Source: Pyrrhosoma nymphula
Lineage: Eukaryota; Arthropoda; Insecta; Odonata; Coenagrionidae
Assembly (NCBI GenBank): GCA_963573305.1
Contig: OY754335.1
Coordinates: forward strand, 13,803,501 to 13,867,500
Reading direction: 5' to 3'
Length of the DNA: 64,000 nt
Under the pieces are notes generated by a model. The model was not told the origin of the DNA. It did no database searches and was given only the letters and a program-made list of their open reading frames with translations. The position numbers were made by a program, and so were the translations under genes. Positions 48,851-59,690 of this stretch are shown piece by piece; within the stretch, counting starts at the first letter, position 1, and every line of letters begins with the position of its first letter.

Positions 48851-51290
48851 AATGCAATGTGAGGATACAACACCGCAATCTGCACTCGATGGGCTAATAC
48901 CCCAGGGGAAATTGCACTGTAATAAATTCACCGTAAAACAATAGCAATAATTTGTACGCTGAAAAATTTCCATACAGTTACGCCGGACACTGTCGAATGA
49001 ATTAAGACGATTTTAAATTGTGAAGATTGTGATGGAAGATGTATCGGCCTGAGAGAAAAATGAAAATCAGAGCTGAGGAGCATAAAAATGTATTGAAAAA
49101 TGTGATGAAACCTCGAATTTTGATAATCATTCATTTGAATGTGAGTGGTTTTTTCCTAGAAGTATTACATTTGCAAGAAAAATTACGCAAATTGATCTAT
49201 TTAGAAGTGTTTGAATTTGTGTGTTTTTCCATAGGGTTTCTGATCAAAGAATATTTGTATGATTCCCATTCCCCTCTGACGTTAATCCTTCTTCCGATGA
49301 AAGTGAGGAAGTGACTTATATCTGCCGCTATGGCCACTCCCTCATTTCTTGACTTGTCTTCTTATCTCCTCATCGTCGTAACCACCCCCCTTCTTTTTGG
49401 CGAAGGTATATATGCACGCTTCTACACCTAAACTGTACCTTGAAAATGGCAATGAATTTCTGAAACCATGGTCGGTAATAAATTTTAGTGCGGAAATAAA
49501 TATGTTAGTTCCACAAAGTTACGCATAACTCAGTCTCTTACATTAAAATGGTTCGTTGCTAGGAGAGTGAAGTTGAGAGCTGTTGTAAACCAATCATCGG
49601 GGTGATGACCGGGATGATAATGTCCCAGATACACGGCCTTGCGACTGACCGTGGGGTATTCCGTATACGTAAATCGAGTAAGACACTCTTGCCATTGGCC
49701 TCCACAGACTTAACCTCTTTTCTCCCCTTTCCCTGTTAAAATACCCACTACGCAACCACATACTAGCACAGTCTCCACTATCTCCCACCCCAGCTGCGAC
49801 GCAAGGCAGCCGAGGATGACGCTTGGGGCACCCTCTATCGCCCCACAAAGGACTCAGCAGCCGCCCCTTCCTCTCCGCTCTGACAGCCAGTCCTCCCTGC
49901 CCCACCCCTCCCCGAATCCTTTAACTTCTCCGCCCGCCGCAACCCTCTCCCGATGGCGCTGGCGTCCTTTGTCTCCATACACCGTTCTTCTCTCTCTCCC
50001 CCTTCTCCCCCACCCTTTTTCTTTCTTTGCCCCCTCAGGGTTTTCGTCGAAAAGGAGAGGGGGAGAGTTCACGGGGCGGCTCCCTTCAGCCCCTACGGGA
50101 GAGGCGAGCCTCCTCCTTGAAAGAAAATGAAGAAAGTGTGAAGGAGAGGAAGCAACGTTTGAGGGTGGGTTAAGATGAAAGGAGAGAGAGAGAGTGGAAA
50201 GGGATGGAGGAGGTTTAGAGGTAGGAGGGTTTTTTTTAAAGGATAAAGGAAATAGGTGGTGTAGAAAAATCGGTCCAGGCCATTGTGTGTGTGTAGATTG
50301 TACATCCACTTCTTCGAGGGAAAGGAGTCCACGGCGTTTAATATAGCGCCGTCCCCCGGGCTCCTCTGGGTTTCTTTGCAAGGCAGGAAATAATCTTCCC
50401 CCGAGGCGATTATATGGCGATTTAAGTGCTGGCTGGTTATAGGTTGGCTTAATGGGTCGCCACTACGCTCAATTTCATTCGGGTGACTTTTTAAAAATTC
50501 GCTCTCGGTTCCAGTGATCATTTCGGGGCATAGGCATTGCATGCAGGTGTTGTGTTAAGTCGGCTACCTTTTGCATCATAATCAGCTGACCCGAGAGAAG
50601 GGAGTTCAATATATCTTCTTCACCAGACGCATTGATTTTGTTATAGATTTAAAATTTGAATAAACGTATTTTTCGTACTATAGTATTAAAATTTTCATTT
50701 CCGGATTAATTCATGATACTTGCAGGTATTAGTCAATGATTTTTAGGGACCTTTAACCCGTCTCATTTGAATATTGGACAGGTTAATATAAGTTATAATA
50801 AAAAGTATAAATAAAAGATATCGAAATCATCACGTCTTCCGCGAACTAAAGCAAGAAATACATACGGGTACATTGATTAAATAAAATTAAGTACTATTCC
50901 ATAACGTTAAGGAAAGGAATGTCATACTGCTCTTATCTAGAGGTTCTCTACTTTTTCTTTTGCCTAATTAGAAATAAATCAACCTCTTATGAGTTCTTGG
51001 TGTTAATTAGCCGAAGTTTGCTTCATGAAATTTATTATTTTCCAGTAATTTATTAGTAGTGTAAAAATACAGAACCATTTGTGGTAGAGGTTCATGTTTA
51101 CAACACATAATTATCATCATCTTTTTAACATATCTATATCATTTAGCTTGTTGATGGTGAGAATGTTTTTGGCTAAAAGTACGGGCTCGCAATTTGCCTA
51201 CAGGTGGTATGTGAAACTTGGTCTGATGTTCAAGGATAATTGTCTCATGAAGTCTCAATTTGTTAAACACTGATAAAAATGTTTTCTTGC
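48851..51290. other. non-coding; GC-rich block at 49600-50400
   Basis: 49790-50040 is pyrimidine-rich and 50050-50260 purine-rich with GA repeats, the same two-halved composition seen in other blocks of this window. Open frames of 100-175 codons on both strands here are low-complexity and mutually overlapping. 50560-51280 is AT-rich. Confidence 0.45.
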
Positions 51291-51292
51291 AG

Positions 51293-51531
51293 GAACGCTG
51301 CAAATGGGATGCAATGGATTTGTGGTCACAGCACCCTTAGTGTCCCATGTGGGCGACTGCTAAATTGCCGCAGGACATGCGAGCGGCAGCAGCAACGTGA
51401 ACCAATGGATCCTGGCATAGATTTTTTCTTTATTCGTCACCATCCATGTGACATGCAAAAGCGGAAAATCATCTGCTATGATTTCATAGGAACTTCCACG
51501 AATGAGCATAAGAATTTATGGCAGTTAAACC
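51293..51531 (+). CDS. candidate internal exon B of the same unknown host gene
   Basis: TTTTCTTGCAG ends at 51292 and GTAAGT begins at 51532, both strong splice signals. One frame stays open for 79 codons. It reads NAANGMQWICGHSTLSVPCG at the start, and later has DPGIDFFFIRHHPCDMQKRK and ICYDFIGTSTNEHKNLWQLN. There are six cysteines, four of them in the first 40 residues. The exon starts with one spare base, which fits the two left by candidate exon A (together an Arg codon), and it leaves one base for the next exon. I found neither the exon before A nor the one after B within the window, and I do not recognise the protein. Confidence 0.4.
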
Positions 51532-51532
51532 G

Positions 51533-54135
51533 TAAGTAGTCAGTGGTGAAAAAGTCCATTCATCTTATTTCTGGATAACCTGTTTTGCAGCTGAAAACGC
51601 GATCCTTCTGATATTTTTCATCGCACTTGAGTATTTATGACTAAATTTAAAGTTCTCCGTAAAAAATCTTGTATCCAAACCCCTACCACTCCTAAAAATT
51701 GTAAGCCTACTACCAATTATGTGATTATCTCGAAGTCTGAAACAGACTGTTGGTGTTTGTGATTAATCTAGTCTCCGAGGATACCTCCGCGGAGCTCTTA
51801 AATTGGGGAATACATTCTTCCTAGGTACTACGCAGCCTACTTCTGCTCTGAATGTTAATCATCTAATCTGAATAGATCCGATATTATACAATGTGCGTAA
51901 ATCTGCAATAATTGGCAAATCATGTGGAGTAATAATAAAAATTTATTGCTGGTCTAGGACCTTGTCCTATGGAACACATACAATTTACTTTTAAAACAAA
52001 CAACTTGACCAAATACAGTAAAAATAATTATGCAAAGCAAGATGGAATGCGTGGATTGATAACGTTTAGCATTATTGTAAATTTTTAGATTTGACATCTT
52101 CATTTACAATAATGTTTTTCAAAACAAATACGTAAACAGTTTTAATCTGAGACTCTTATGAGGCATAAATTAACAAAAGAAAAACAAAAACTTGCCAAAT
52201 TTGGCGAGTATCGCATCTTTCGTGCTGTAAAAAGTTATACATAACCGGGAAAAAAAATGTGGAATGAGTTGGAAGGTAGTTGAGCGCGCTCTTTTGATGA
52301 TGAAAAGAGCTAGGATTTATTTGATATCTAAATATTACTCTCGAATTTGGATGTTGAGGTTATAGGAGTGGCGGAAACTAGATTGAAGGCAGCAGAATTA
52401 AATATCAATCAGACCACCAAAATATTACAATTGATGGACTTGAATAAAGCATTAGCCGCTATCTGGAATCAATAAGAGGGAAAATGAACGGTAGATAGCG
52501 TTATTTAGCTAAGTAATGTCAAGGAATTGGTCGTACAAATAATTAAGTAAATAGGCAAGTTCTTTTTTATAATGTAATTATCTGTGTACGATGGGGCTTC
52601 GTGAACAGATATGAGATTCCCTAACCCGAACCGAAAACGTAGATAAGAATACAATCTGAGAAAGGCATATTCGAATTTAAATAATTTAAAATAATGTATT
52701 TAAGCCAGACTACAGATTGTGCTATTTCATCATAAATCACTTGTTCTTTCACCTCAATAGATGATTGAAGAAACCTTTGAAACTGAGCACATTTAAATAG
52801 CCATGTTTATATCTTTATTATGTTCGGGAAGTCATCATTGAGTTAGCATTATCATTATTGTCTATATCCTTAGATATGCCTAGAACATAATATACTTGAT
52901 GCTCTTTACGAAGTCAACATTTTATTTGCAGCTCTTAAAATCAAACTATGGCAAAGGCAAATAAATAACAATAATGACAGCGGCCTATGCATTGTGAATG
53001 AAATGCAGTCCTCTACTACATTTAATTCTTTGCGCACGAATACCCATGTAACATTTTGCGTTATACCATGTAGTAAGTATATACTTACTCTATGGTTATA
53101 CTTAACTCTTGGAACACGAATACCCATGCGCTGGGTGAGTGAGGAAACCCACCTAGACGAGACTCCAACCCGCAGACTTGCAGAGGAAGCCTTAGTCCTA
53201 CGAACAACGAGGCTGGTGAGATGGACATAATTATTATAATTAATTATATTCAATATATAATATTAGCTAGGTACCATACTGGTATAAATAGAACCAATCT
53301 TCCCTGTGTTTCGCCAGTTAGCAATGTATACCCTTGCACCGTTACCCCACATTGCTCTTTCAGTCTACGGTTCATTCTCATATATGTCAGAATAGGGTTC
53401 GTGGAGTTGTAAAGTAATTCCAACTTATGTAAGCGCTGTTGCTCCATCAATGGCCCAATTTTATTTTATGAGGGGATGAATTCTCAGTTCCTCATACATG
53501 ACTTGCAAATAGTTTTGCATTTCAGCGCTCTTCATGGTTTGGTTTATTTTCTATGATCTGAAATTAGCCAGCATAACATCAATCAATGCAGCATAAGTGT
53601 GGCATTCTCTGCTCTTCATCAATCAGCTTCATCAAATCAGCATACGGCTTCCGTAAAGGAAGTTATCAACGTTTTATTTCCATTTTCTCATTTCCAAATC
53701 ACAAAAAGAGTATTTATTACAGAAAAGATTGTCGTATTACAATCGTACGATATCAAGCATAATATGACCAATTATATTTGTCCTGCCAGCTAGCGCAAGT
53801 TGAAAGCTGATTTTAAAGCTACTTAAAATATTCATTTTTCCAAGGCTCTGGGGAAAGGAAGTGACAGAAGATAGTGACTGTACTGCAAATAGTCGCTGAA
53901 TAAAAATTAATGCTAGTTTAGCTAGTGCTAATTTTGGTATGATGTACTTACTTATCGAGGATCCCATAAAATCGGTTTCCGTTATCATGACGGGCTGTAT
54001 TTAGTATGGGTGCGAAATATTTGGCTGGTCGTACACAGCCTTAAGCCCTGCAATGATAGAAATATGCACTTGATAACCTCATCGTTAATCGGTTGGGCAA
54101 CGCAAACACCCTGTGTAATTTTCATATTACTCCTC
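51533..54135. other. AT-rich, little recognised
   Basis: No gene found. CACGAATACCCATG is repeated at about 53036 and 53115, bounding a short stretch followed by a denser patch (53120-53220) that looks like part of a dispersed repeat. A following exon of the candidate gene would be expected to the right of 51532, but I could not place it. Confidence 0.4.
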
Positions 54136-54141
54136 TAACCT

Positions 54142-55114
54142 GAGAATCGGGATGGGCCACGATAGGACGGGGAGTGCGGCAAGGGTGCCCACTATCGCCG
54201 TTGCTTTTTAACGTGTATTCAGAAGAAATGGTAAGAGAGGTATGGGGGGAGGAGGAGGTAGGAATAAATGTAGGAGGGGAGCTGATAAAATCAGTGAGAT
54301 TTGCAGATGATCAAGCATTGGTTAGTCAGTCGGCCAAGGGGTTACAGTCAATGGTGAATGCATTAGAGGTGCAGTGCGAAAAGTATGGGATGAAGATCAG
54401 TCACAATAAAACGAAAGTAATGAGATTTTCTAGAAGTAAGAAGGCGGGTCTGAATATCAGGGTGGGAGGGCAGAAGATAGAGCAGGTCGAGCAGTTTACG
54501 TATCTGGGTAGTATTTTTGCGGAGAATGGGTTTAGTGGTAAGGACATCAGATGCAGAATTGCGCTTGCTAAAGGAGCATTTTCGAAGAGAAGGGAATTGA
54601 TGAGGGGGGGTCTGAGAAGAGACGTAAAGAAGAGGCTGGTGAAAACTTTAATATGGAGCGTGGCGCTATATGGGTCGGAAATTTGATCATTGCGAAGGGA
54701 GGATGTGCGTAGACTTGAGGCGTTTGAGATGTGGGTTTGGAGAAGGATGGAGAAGGTTAGCTGGATGGGGAGAAAGACGAACGAGGAGGTATTGGATATG
54801 GTCGGAGAGGAGAGGAAGCTTGTGGCAGAAGTTCAGAGAAGGCAAAAGAGATGGATGGAGGAGGTTTTGAGAGGAGAGGGCATGTTGAAAAGAGTGATAG
54901 AGGGGAGAACACTGGGGAAGCGTGGAAGAGGAAGGAAGAGGATAGGAATTCTGGACGAAATAAGAGGAGGTAGAAGATATGAAGAATTGAAGAGGGATCT
55001 AATAACGGGCCATCCTTAGGAGGGAAAGCGAGACAATTTCTATGAGGTTGGGATACAGAATAGGGACTGTCCAAGAACCTACCAATCAGCTGGTAGAATA
55101 CTTGAATGAATGAA
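54142..55114 (+). pseudogene. APE-type LINE, 5'-truncated, one nonsense codon
   Basis: The copy begins inside the reverse transcriptase (GESGWATIGRGVRQGCPLSP) and runs in one frame to a natural stop at 55017: VRFADDQALVSQS (catalytic FADD), ISHNKTKVMRF, EQFTYLGSIFAENGFS, LIWSVALYGSEI, RRMEKVSWMGRKTNEEVLDM, GKRGRGRKRIGILDE. The only lesion is TGA at 54684-54686 where related copies have TGG, a single C-to-T type change on the other strand. It ends ~95 bp past the stop with GAATGAATGAA. 5' truncation is the usual product of target-primed insertion. The near-intact frame suggests a young insertion. Same family as 28.8 and 61.3 kb. Confidence 0.85.
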
Positions 55115-55785
55115 CCTGTTTTTTATGATGAATTTTCTCGCCATGGCTCCGAGGCCACCGTGGCCGACTTATATCTATTTCCATTCGTATTCAGAGCAGT
55201 ATGCACTTATTCTCTCAATTTTTAACTTCATTTCTCTGGTATGTACTGATTTCACTGGTATCACTATTACGAGAATTCTCATCTCCATTAGTCATATTCA
55301 ATCCTAAGATTGGTTGACTGCAGCCGTTCACTCTACACTGTCCCCTGCTAATTATTTTATGTCCCCTTAGCCTTTCTGTTTCATATCTCGTTAAAGTTCA
55401 CTTATACATTTGTCCCTTGGTCATTCTCGAGGGGATTTTTCCTTCATTTATGTGCCTTACAAATTCGTTGTGTCTTCATGTTTTTACATCTGGATCTTCT
55501 CCATTTGGTTTCCTCTTCTATTCTTCTCTACACTTCCTCGTTTTTTATCCTTTCCGATGCTATCCTCGTTTCTGACCCTCCGCGTCCACCTACGAAAGTC
55601 TCTCTACCCCTCTGTTTCAGCTATGCATTTTCTATCTGAGCCATTTGAGCATCACTCCCCATGTATTTATTTTGAGGAATTGCTTTCGTACTTGATGTGG
55701 TGGTCGCACGCAAAATGAGACACAACTTTAAGGAACCATTTAGTGGTACTCACTGGCTGCCGGTCGGGATACGAATGCCTCTCGG
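55115..55785. other. nothing recognised
   Basis: A 102-codon plus frame at 55410-55718 is rich in Phe/Leu/Ser and resembles nothing known. Confidence 0.4.
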
Positions 55786-55790
55786 GCTCA

Positions 55791-56208
55791 GGGGCCTGAT
55801 GCTGATGCTTTCCCGATGTTCCACTCTTCCACCAAAACGTCATTAGTTTCCAACAAAACGTCATGACTTTCCGACACTACGTCACATGTTCCACCTTCCA
55901 CCGGAGAATCGTTCACTACATCGTTCAATGACTGGTGGAAAGTCAAGCTTCCCTTCCACCCGTCATCCACTTGGTGGAACAGCGCTAGTGTCGTGGTGGA
56001 AACTTTCCGACGGAAGTAAGCGTGCGGAAGGTCGACATTTTTTTGTTCGCGGTTTCGAGGTAAGTTGGTAATCGGCATAAGTTTGTGATGTTCGGCTCTC
56101 CAGAGGGGGTCATTGAGCCGTTCATTTAACGGATCAAGAGTCGTTCAATGAACGAATGGTGGAACTTTCCACCGGTCTTCCACTAGTGGAAGATCAGAAT
56201 CGGGCCCC
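55791..56208. mobile_element. MITE candidate dense in TTCCAC/GTGGAA
   Basis: Left end GGGGCCTGATGCTGAT and right end inverse GGGGCCCGATTCTGAT form an inverted repeat. Inside, TTCCAC occurs seven times and its complement GTGGAA five times in about 375 bp, mostly as TTCCACC, and ACGTCA several times. Clusters of a short motif in both orientations near the ends are typical of transposase-binding subterminal repeats. I cannot find a clear target duplication and the superfamily is unknown. There is no coding capacity. Confidence 0.55.
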
Positions 56209-56214
56209 AGGCAG

Positions 56215-56415
56215 CAGTCGGAAGAGGGAAGGTTGGGAAAAGGTGGCGAGCCAGGTCCGTTTATTCAGAAAGAGCATCGTAAATACGGACAAATACATCA
56301 CACTTGTAATCACATATCCTTGAACAAAACTGATGTTTGTTAACAGGTTTCCTCGGCGTTGATCAGATGATATCAACATTTTTTCGGGTTGCGTCCCCGT
56401 GTGTTGTTTAGAATC
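56215..56415. other. nothing recognised
   Basis: Short AT-rich stretch between the MITE candidate and the hammerhead-like motif. Confidence 0.4.
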
Positions 56416-56417
56416 AC

Positions 56418-56452
56418 GACTGTTTCGCCAGCTCTTCTGCTGGCGTTCTCAG
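56418..56452 (-). other. hammerhead-like motif
   Basis: Minus strand: CTGAGAA, a perfect stem GCCAGC-AGAAGA-GCTGGC, GAAAC, A, GTC, then GTGATTC. The CTGATGA box is changed to CTGAGAA, but the order and the GAAAC...GTC part match the other members. Confidence 0.45.
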
Positions 56453-57129
56453 TTTTTTTTGTTCAGTTCTTATAGAGGCCAAGTTGGCTAGATTTGGCGC
56501 CAAAATCAGCCAGTTCTGCGCCCAATCAATGTAGCAGTATCGTGATTGCGTGGGTGACTAATTACTCTTTTCCCTGCGCTGTGTAGGGGATACCCACCTT
56601 CTCTATTGAAATTCATTGGCGTTTTTATGATTTTGATGACTTCTCTAATGATTCTTTGGGAGTAATTAAACTGTTGTGACTATAAACTATATACGCGGGC
56701 GCAATCCGACAAATATTGATATCAAAACTGTTGTTTGTAAACTATGAATGCTTTATTGGCCCGAGAAATTCTTCGTGTTATGTTCGTTGAATTTCTTCGG
56801 GGATACCACTCTGGGAAAAGGTAGTCGAAGAATTCCACTTGCCTAGGCTCCTCTCCTTATTGCGTAATGTCTGCTTTCAGCTTCTATCCTCCCTCTCCTC
56901 GTTAATCTTAACGTTTTATTCTTGAAGTATTCGATGAATGGTATTCTAGGATAACCGTAGGTCTTCTAGTCTCTCTGTTATGATTATGCATGTTGATTTC
57001 TATTTCACGTACCTTAATTCGTTATATTTCCATTTTTTTGCTTTTCTGACTGCTTTTTCCAGATATATGTTGAAAAGTGCCGGTGAAAGGTTACATCCAT
57101 ATCTAACACCTTTATACTCCAAGATGATT

Positions 57130-57216
57130 AAATTCGCCATGAAAAAAATTCATTTGACTTGACCGGGATTCGAACCCGGATCTCCCAACTATGTTACCCA
57201 GTTACACTCCACACAG
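57130..57216 (-). mobile_element. tRNA-derived SINE nested in a LINE
   Basis: On the minus strand, a degenerate A box near 57210, then GGGAGATCCGGGTTCGAATC with a perfect T arm (CCGGG/CCCGG, 57163-57179), then CAAGTCAAATGAATTTTTTT and CATGGCG. Same family as the copy at 9615-9745. It sits between the two halves of a LINE reverse transcriptase. Confidence 0.65.
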
Positions 57217-57239
57217 TATGTTTCGAGGAACACTCTGGC

Positions 57240-57375
57240 AAAGAATAATATAGAAATTGCCACAGGAAAAAATATCTTCACTCTGGCTAAGACTCTGAAG
57301 GTAATCGGTAGTTCCGGGTCCAAGTCAAATGATTTTTTTATGCCGAGTGTTATCCCTCTCTTGTAGGTATACATT
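57240..57375 (+). mobile_element. decayed SINE copy, head-to-head with the previous one
   Basis: Plus strand GTTCCGGGTCCAAGTCAAAT followed by GATTTTTTTATGCCGAG matches the T-arm/body junction of the neighbouring SINE with the right half of the T arm deleted. Orientation is opposite to the copy at 57130-57216. Confidence 0.45.
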
Positions 57376-57699
57376 TGCTACCCAGGGCTAAACTTGTTAC
57401 CATGGCATTAGCGTATTTTGCAATGAATTGGAAATTATATAATTCCTTTATCTAATTTAGTTTATATTTTTCTTCTGTACGACGTTCTCACTGAGGTGAC
57501 TGGATTTGGTGATTATTCTTCTGTCATTGTTATAATTTCCTACTATTTCAAATTATTTGATCATCTTATTCCATTCCACGTTGTCAAAGACCTTCCATGA
57601 GTCAATTAATGCCAAAAAGATCGGTTTTTTGACGCGGATCATCTTTTCTGCGAGAAATTCGGATTAAAGAAATAATTTTAATGATCAGTATAATTCCCA

Positions 57700-58075
57700 C
57701 TGTCATTAAATTCGTTTCATTCGACATCGTGATGCACTGCTTAATGCATTATTATGTGGAAAGTAAACAGCAATCAAAGGACTGAGTCTCGAGGGCACTA
57801 TAAAAATAACTAATAAAGAACATAATTGGGTGCCATCAATTCCTGATTTACAGCCATTAAGGAATGTATTGAGCAGATTTGCAAAGCATGGACAAACTAA
57901 ATTAGGATGCGCAACAGTTGCATCAAATCAGTGCAAATGATTTTGAAGAAGAAGTGGAAAGAGCTTAGGGCAGTTCTCGGACAGATTATGAGGATGAATT
58001 ATGCGTTAGATGAATCTATTAAAGTCGTGGTTGTCAGAGACTAGATGCTAACTTTATTGTATTGATCACGGTTAA
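57700..58075. other. nothing recognised
   Basis: No gene or repeat seen. Confidence 0.4.
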
Positions 58076-58079
58076 CAGG

Positions 58080-58440
58080 AACTTCGCTGAGAGAGTAGGA
58101 ATGTAGATTGGGTGTCTTTAAGTTATCGGTTTGGAGAATGATGGAAAACGTGGGCGTGTAGACGTGGGCATAAAAAGTTGAACGAGGAAGTGTTATGAAC
58201 GGTAAATGCAGAAAGGAAGTGTTTGAGGAACTTCGCGGGAGGTAAGGATCAGTGAATGAAGCTGTAAGGGGCCATCAGAAATCTGTGTTAAAGGGGAATA
58301 GGTCACGCAAACGGGGATGGTGGCTGAACAAAGGATATTTAACTGATGAAAGAAATAAAAAAAATATTTAGATGCCATTAAAAAATGTGGGAAGAATGCC
58401 GGCATGAAGAATGCAATGGAGCAAGATGTTGTGCATTTTA
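58080..58440 (+). pseudogene. decayed 3' fragment of an APE-type LINE
   Basis: In mixed plus frames: WRMMENVGV near 58135, a slipped WAHKKLNEEVL near 58165-58195, then VNAERKCLRNFAGG and SRKRGWW near 58300. This corresponds to RRMEKVxWxxRKTNEEVL...GKRxRGR of the LINE tails elsewhere in the window. Multiple stops; old. Confidence 0.4.
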
Positions 58441-58819
58441 AATGAAAACGAAGCTTATGGAAACGATCTTGGCGTAAATTTGTGTGAATTCTTTAAGCAA
58501 AGGGATTTGAAGAATTCCTTATATTTTCCTATCTTCTTCCAAGACCATAGTTCCCATGCAAAGCAGTACCATTCGACAAGCAATGCTTCGCAGCGGAATT
58601 ATGGTGTTAAAACTAAAAAAAAGAAAGAGGCACTCCGCGAGTGCCGACAGAAGTGAAAACTTGAAATAACGTGAGCATTTTTGAATGCAGGGAATAATTT
58701 CTAATGAAGTGTTTTATTAATCAGTAGAAAGTAGTTTCATGTATATAATAAATTAAATATTCATTTATTTCGCTATTGTACACAATTATTTTACATAAAA
58801 ATTGTACACTTCAGAATAA

Positions 58820-59105
58820 TCAACTTTCATCCATTATTTCAACAACTCTTTCATCATCACCGTCATCATCATGGGCAATATCTAAAACTGATACAATAGG
58901 CTTATGGTAACTAAAGTAAGAAACGAATAATTTTGATTCGAATTTGCTTAAATGTCTTGTAAATACTGCATTAATAGTAGTTTTATATTTCGTTGTGCCA
59001 AGATTGCGATCATTAGACATCGTTAAACCAAACTCACTATTTAAAAATTCAATCAATGGTAGATTTTTATCGTCTGCAAAGTTTATGTTTATGTATATAT
59101 GAATA
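58820..59105 (-). pseudogene. C-terminal scrap of an EEP-like endonuclease from a mobile element
   Basis: Minus strand: NINFADDKNLPLIEFLNSEF, then LGTTKYKTTINAVFTRHLSK, SYFSYHKPIVSVL and an acidic end (HDDDGDDERVVEIMDES). The pattern DFNxN...LxxFLxxxFxLxxxN...TTxxxTTIDAVFxR is the closing half of an EEP-fold endonuclease found in long arthropod mobile elements. Only ~95 codons are visible and the strong GDF start is missing. A TTTGCAG just before the first residues could be a splice acceptor. I am unsure which element it came from. Confidence 0.45.
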
Positions 59106-59311
59106 AGCTACTCAAATTGAACGTATTAAAAGAAATTGAGTTATATTGTACTAACCTTCACTATTCTTGTATCGAGTACACTCTCCTGCACGAGTATGGA
59201 CTATTATATTATCCGGCACAATATTTGTAGCAACCCAAATTGAATGAACTAAACCGTATATTAGATATATATATATAATGTAATATGAATAAAATTATAA
59301 TATAGTTTATT

Positions 59312-59690
59312 TGACGGTGACGGTGACGCGAGTCCAATGGTTTTTACCCATCCACAAGTACTGTGTGTATAGCGAGTATACTGTGTATATCTAGAAAATA
59401 TCCAACTATACATATATTTAGCAGCAGTGACGGTGACGCGAGTCCAATGGCTTTTACCCATCCACAAAAGTGTATATACAGAATATACAATTACACATAT
59501 ATTTAGTAGCGGTGATGGTGACGGTGACGGTGATGCGAGTCCAATGGTTTGTATCCATCCACAAGTACTATGTATATAGCGAGTATACTGTGTATATACA
59601 GAATATACATAATTATACATATATGTAGTAGCGGTGACGGTGACGCGAGTCCAATGTCTTTTACCCATCTACAAAAGTGCTCAACGCGAC
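59312..59690. repeat. minisatellite, four units of ~97-110 bp
   Basis: GCGAGTCCAATG starts at 59328, 59438, 59535 and 59645, so spacings are 110, 97 and 110 bp. Each unit has a (GACGGT)n start, then GCGAGTCCAATGG, TTTTACCCATCCACAA and an AT-rich second half with AGCGAGTATACTGTGTATAT in the longer units. The open frames seen here on both strands are by-products of the unit length. Confidence 0.85.

Larger units (their letters stand above)
56850..57690 (-). pseudogene. LINE reverse transcriptase remnant interrupted by SINEs
   Basis: Minus strand. 57640-57490 reads LALIDSWKVFDNVEWNKMI and, in a slipped frame, NNDRRIITK, the FVDFEKAFDxVxW...YxDRRII part of a reverse transcriptase. 57120-56860 continues with GVRYGCNLSPALFNIYLEKA, CIIITERLEDLRLS and NTIHRILQE-NVKINEE, i.e. 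the segments around and after FADD, with the FADD itself lost. In intact relatives the two halves are separated by ~20 residues; here ~370 bp lie between, occupied by SINE sequence. The family is distinct from the main LINE in this window (NVEWNK, NIYLEKA). Confidence 0.65.

Noticed and set aside
49854..50381. 175-codon minus-strand open frame
   Set aside because: GC-rich skewed block; Arg/Gly/Glu-rich text from GA repeats, contradicted by overlapping frames.
59259..59668. 135-codon minus-strand frame with repeated text
   Set aside because: Produced by the minisatellite unit; repeats of YTQYTRYIHS-like text follow the DNA repeat.
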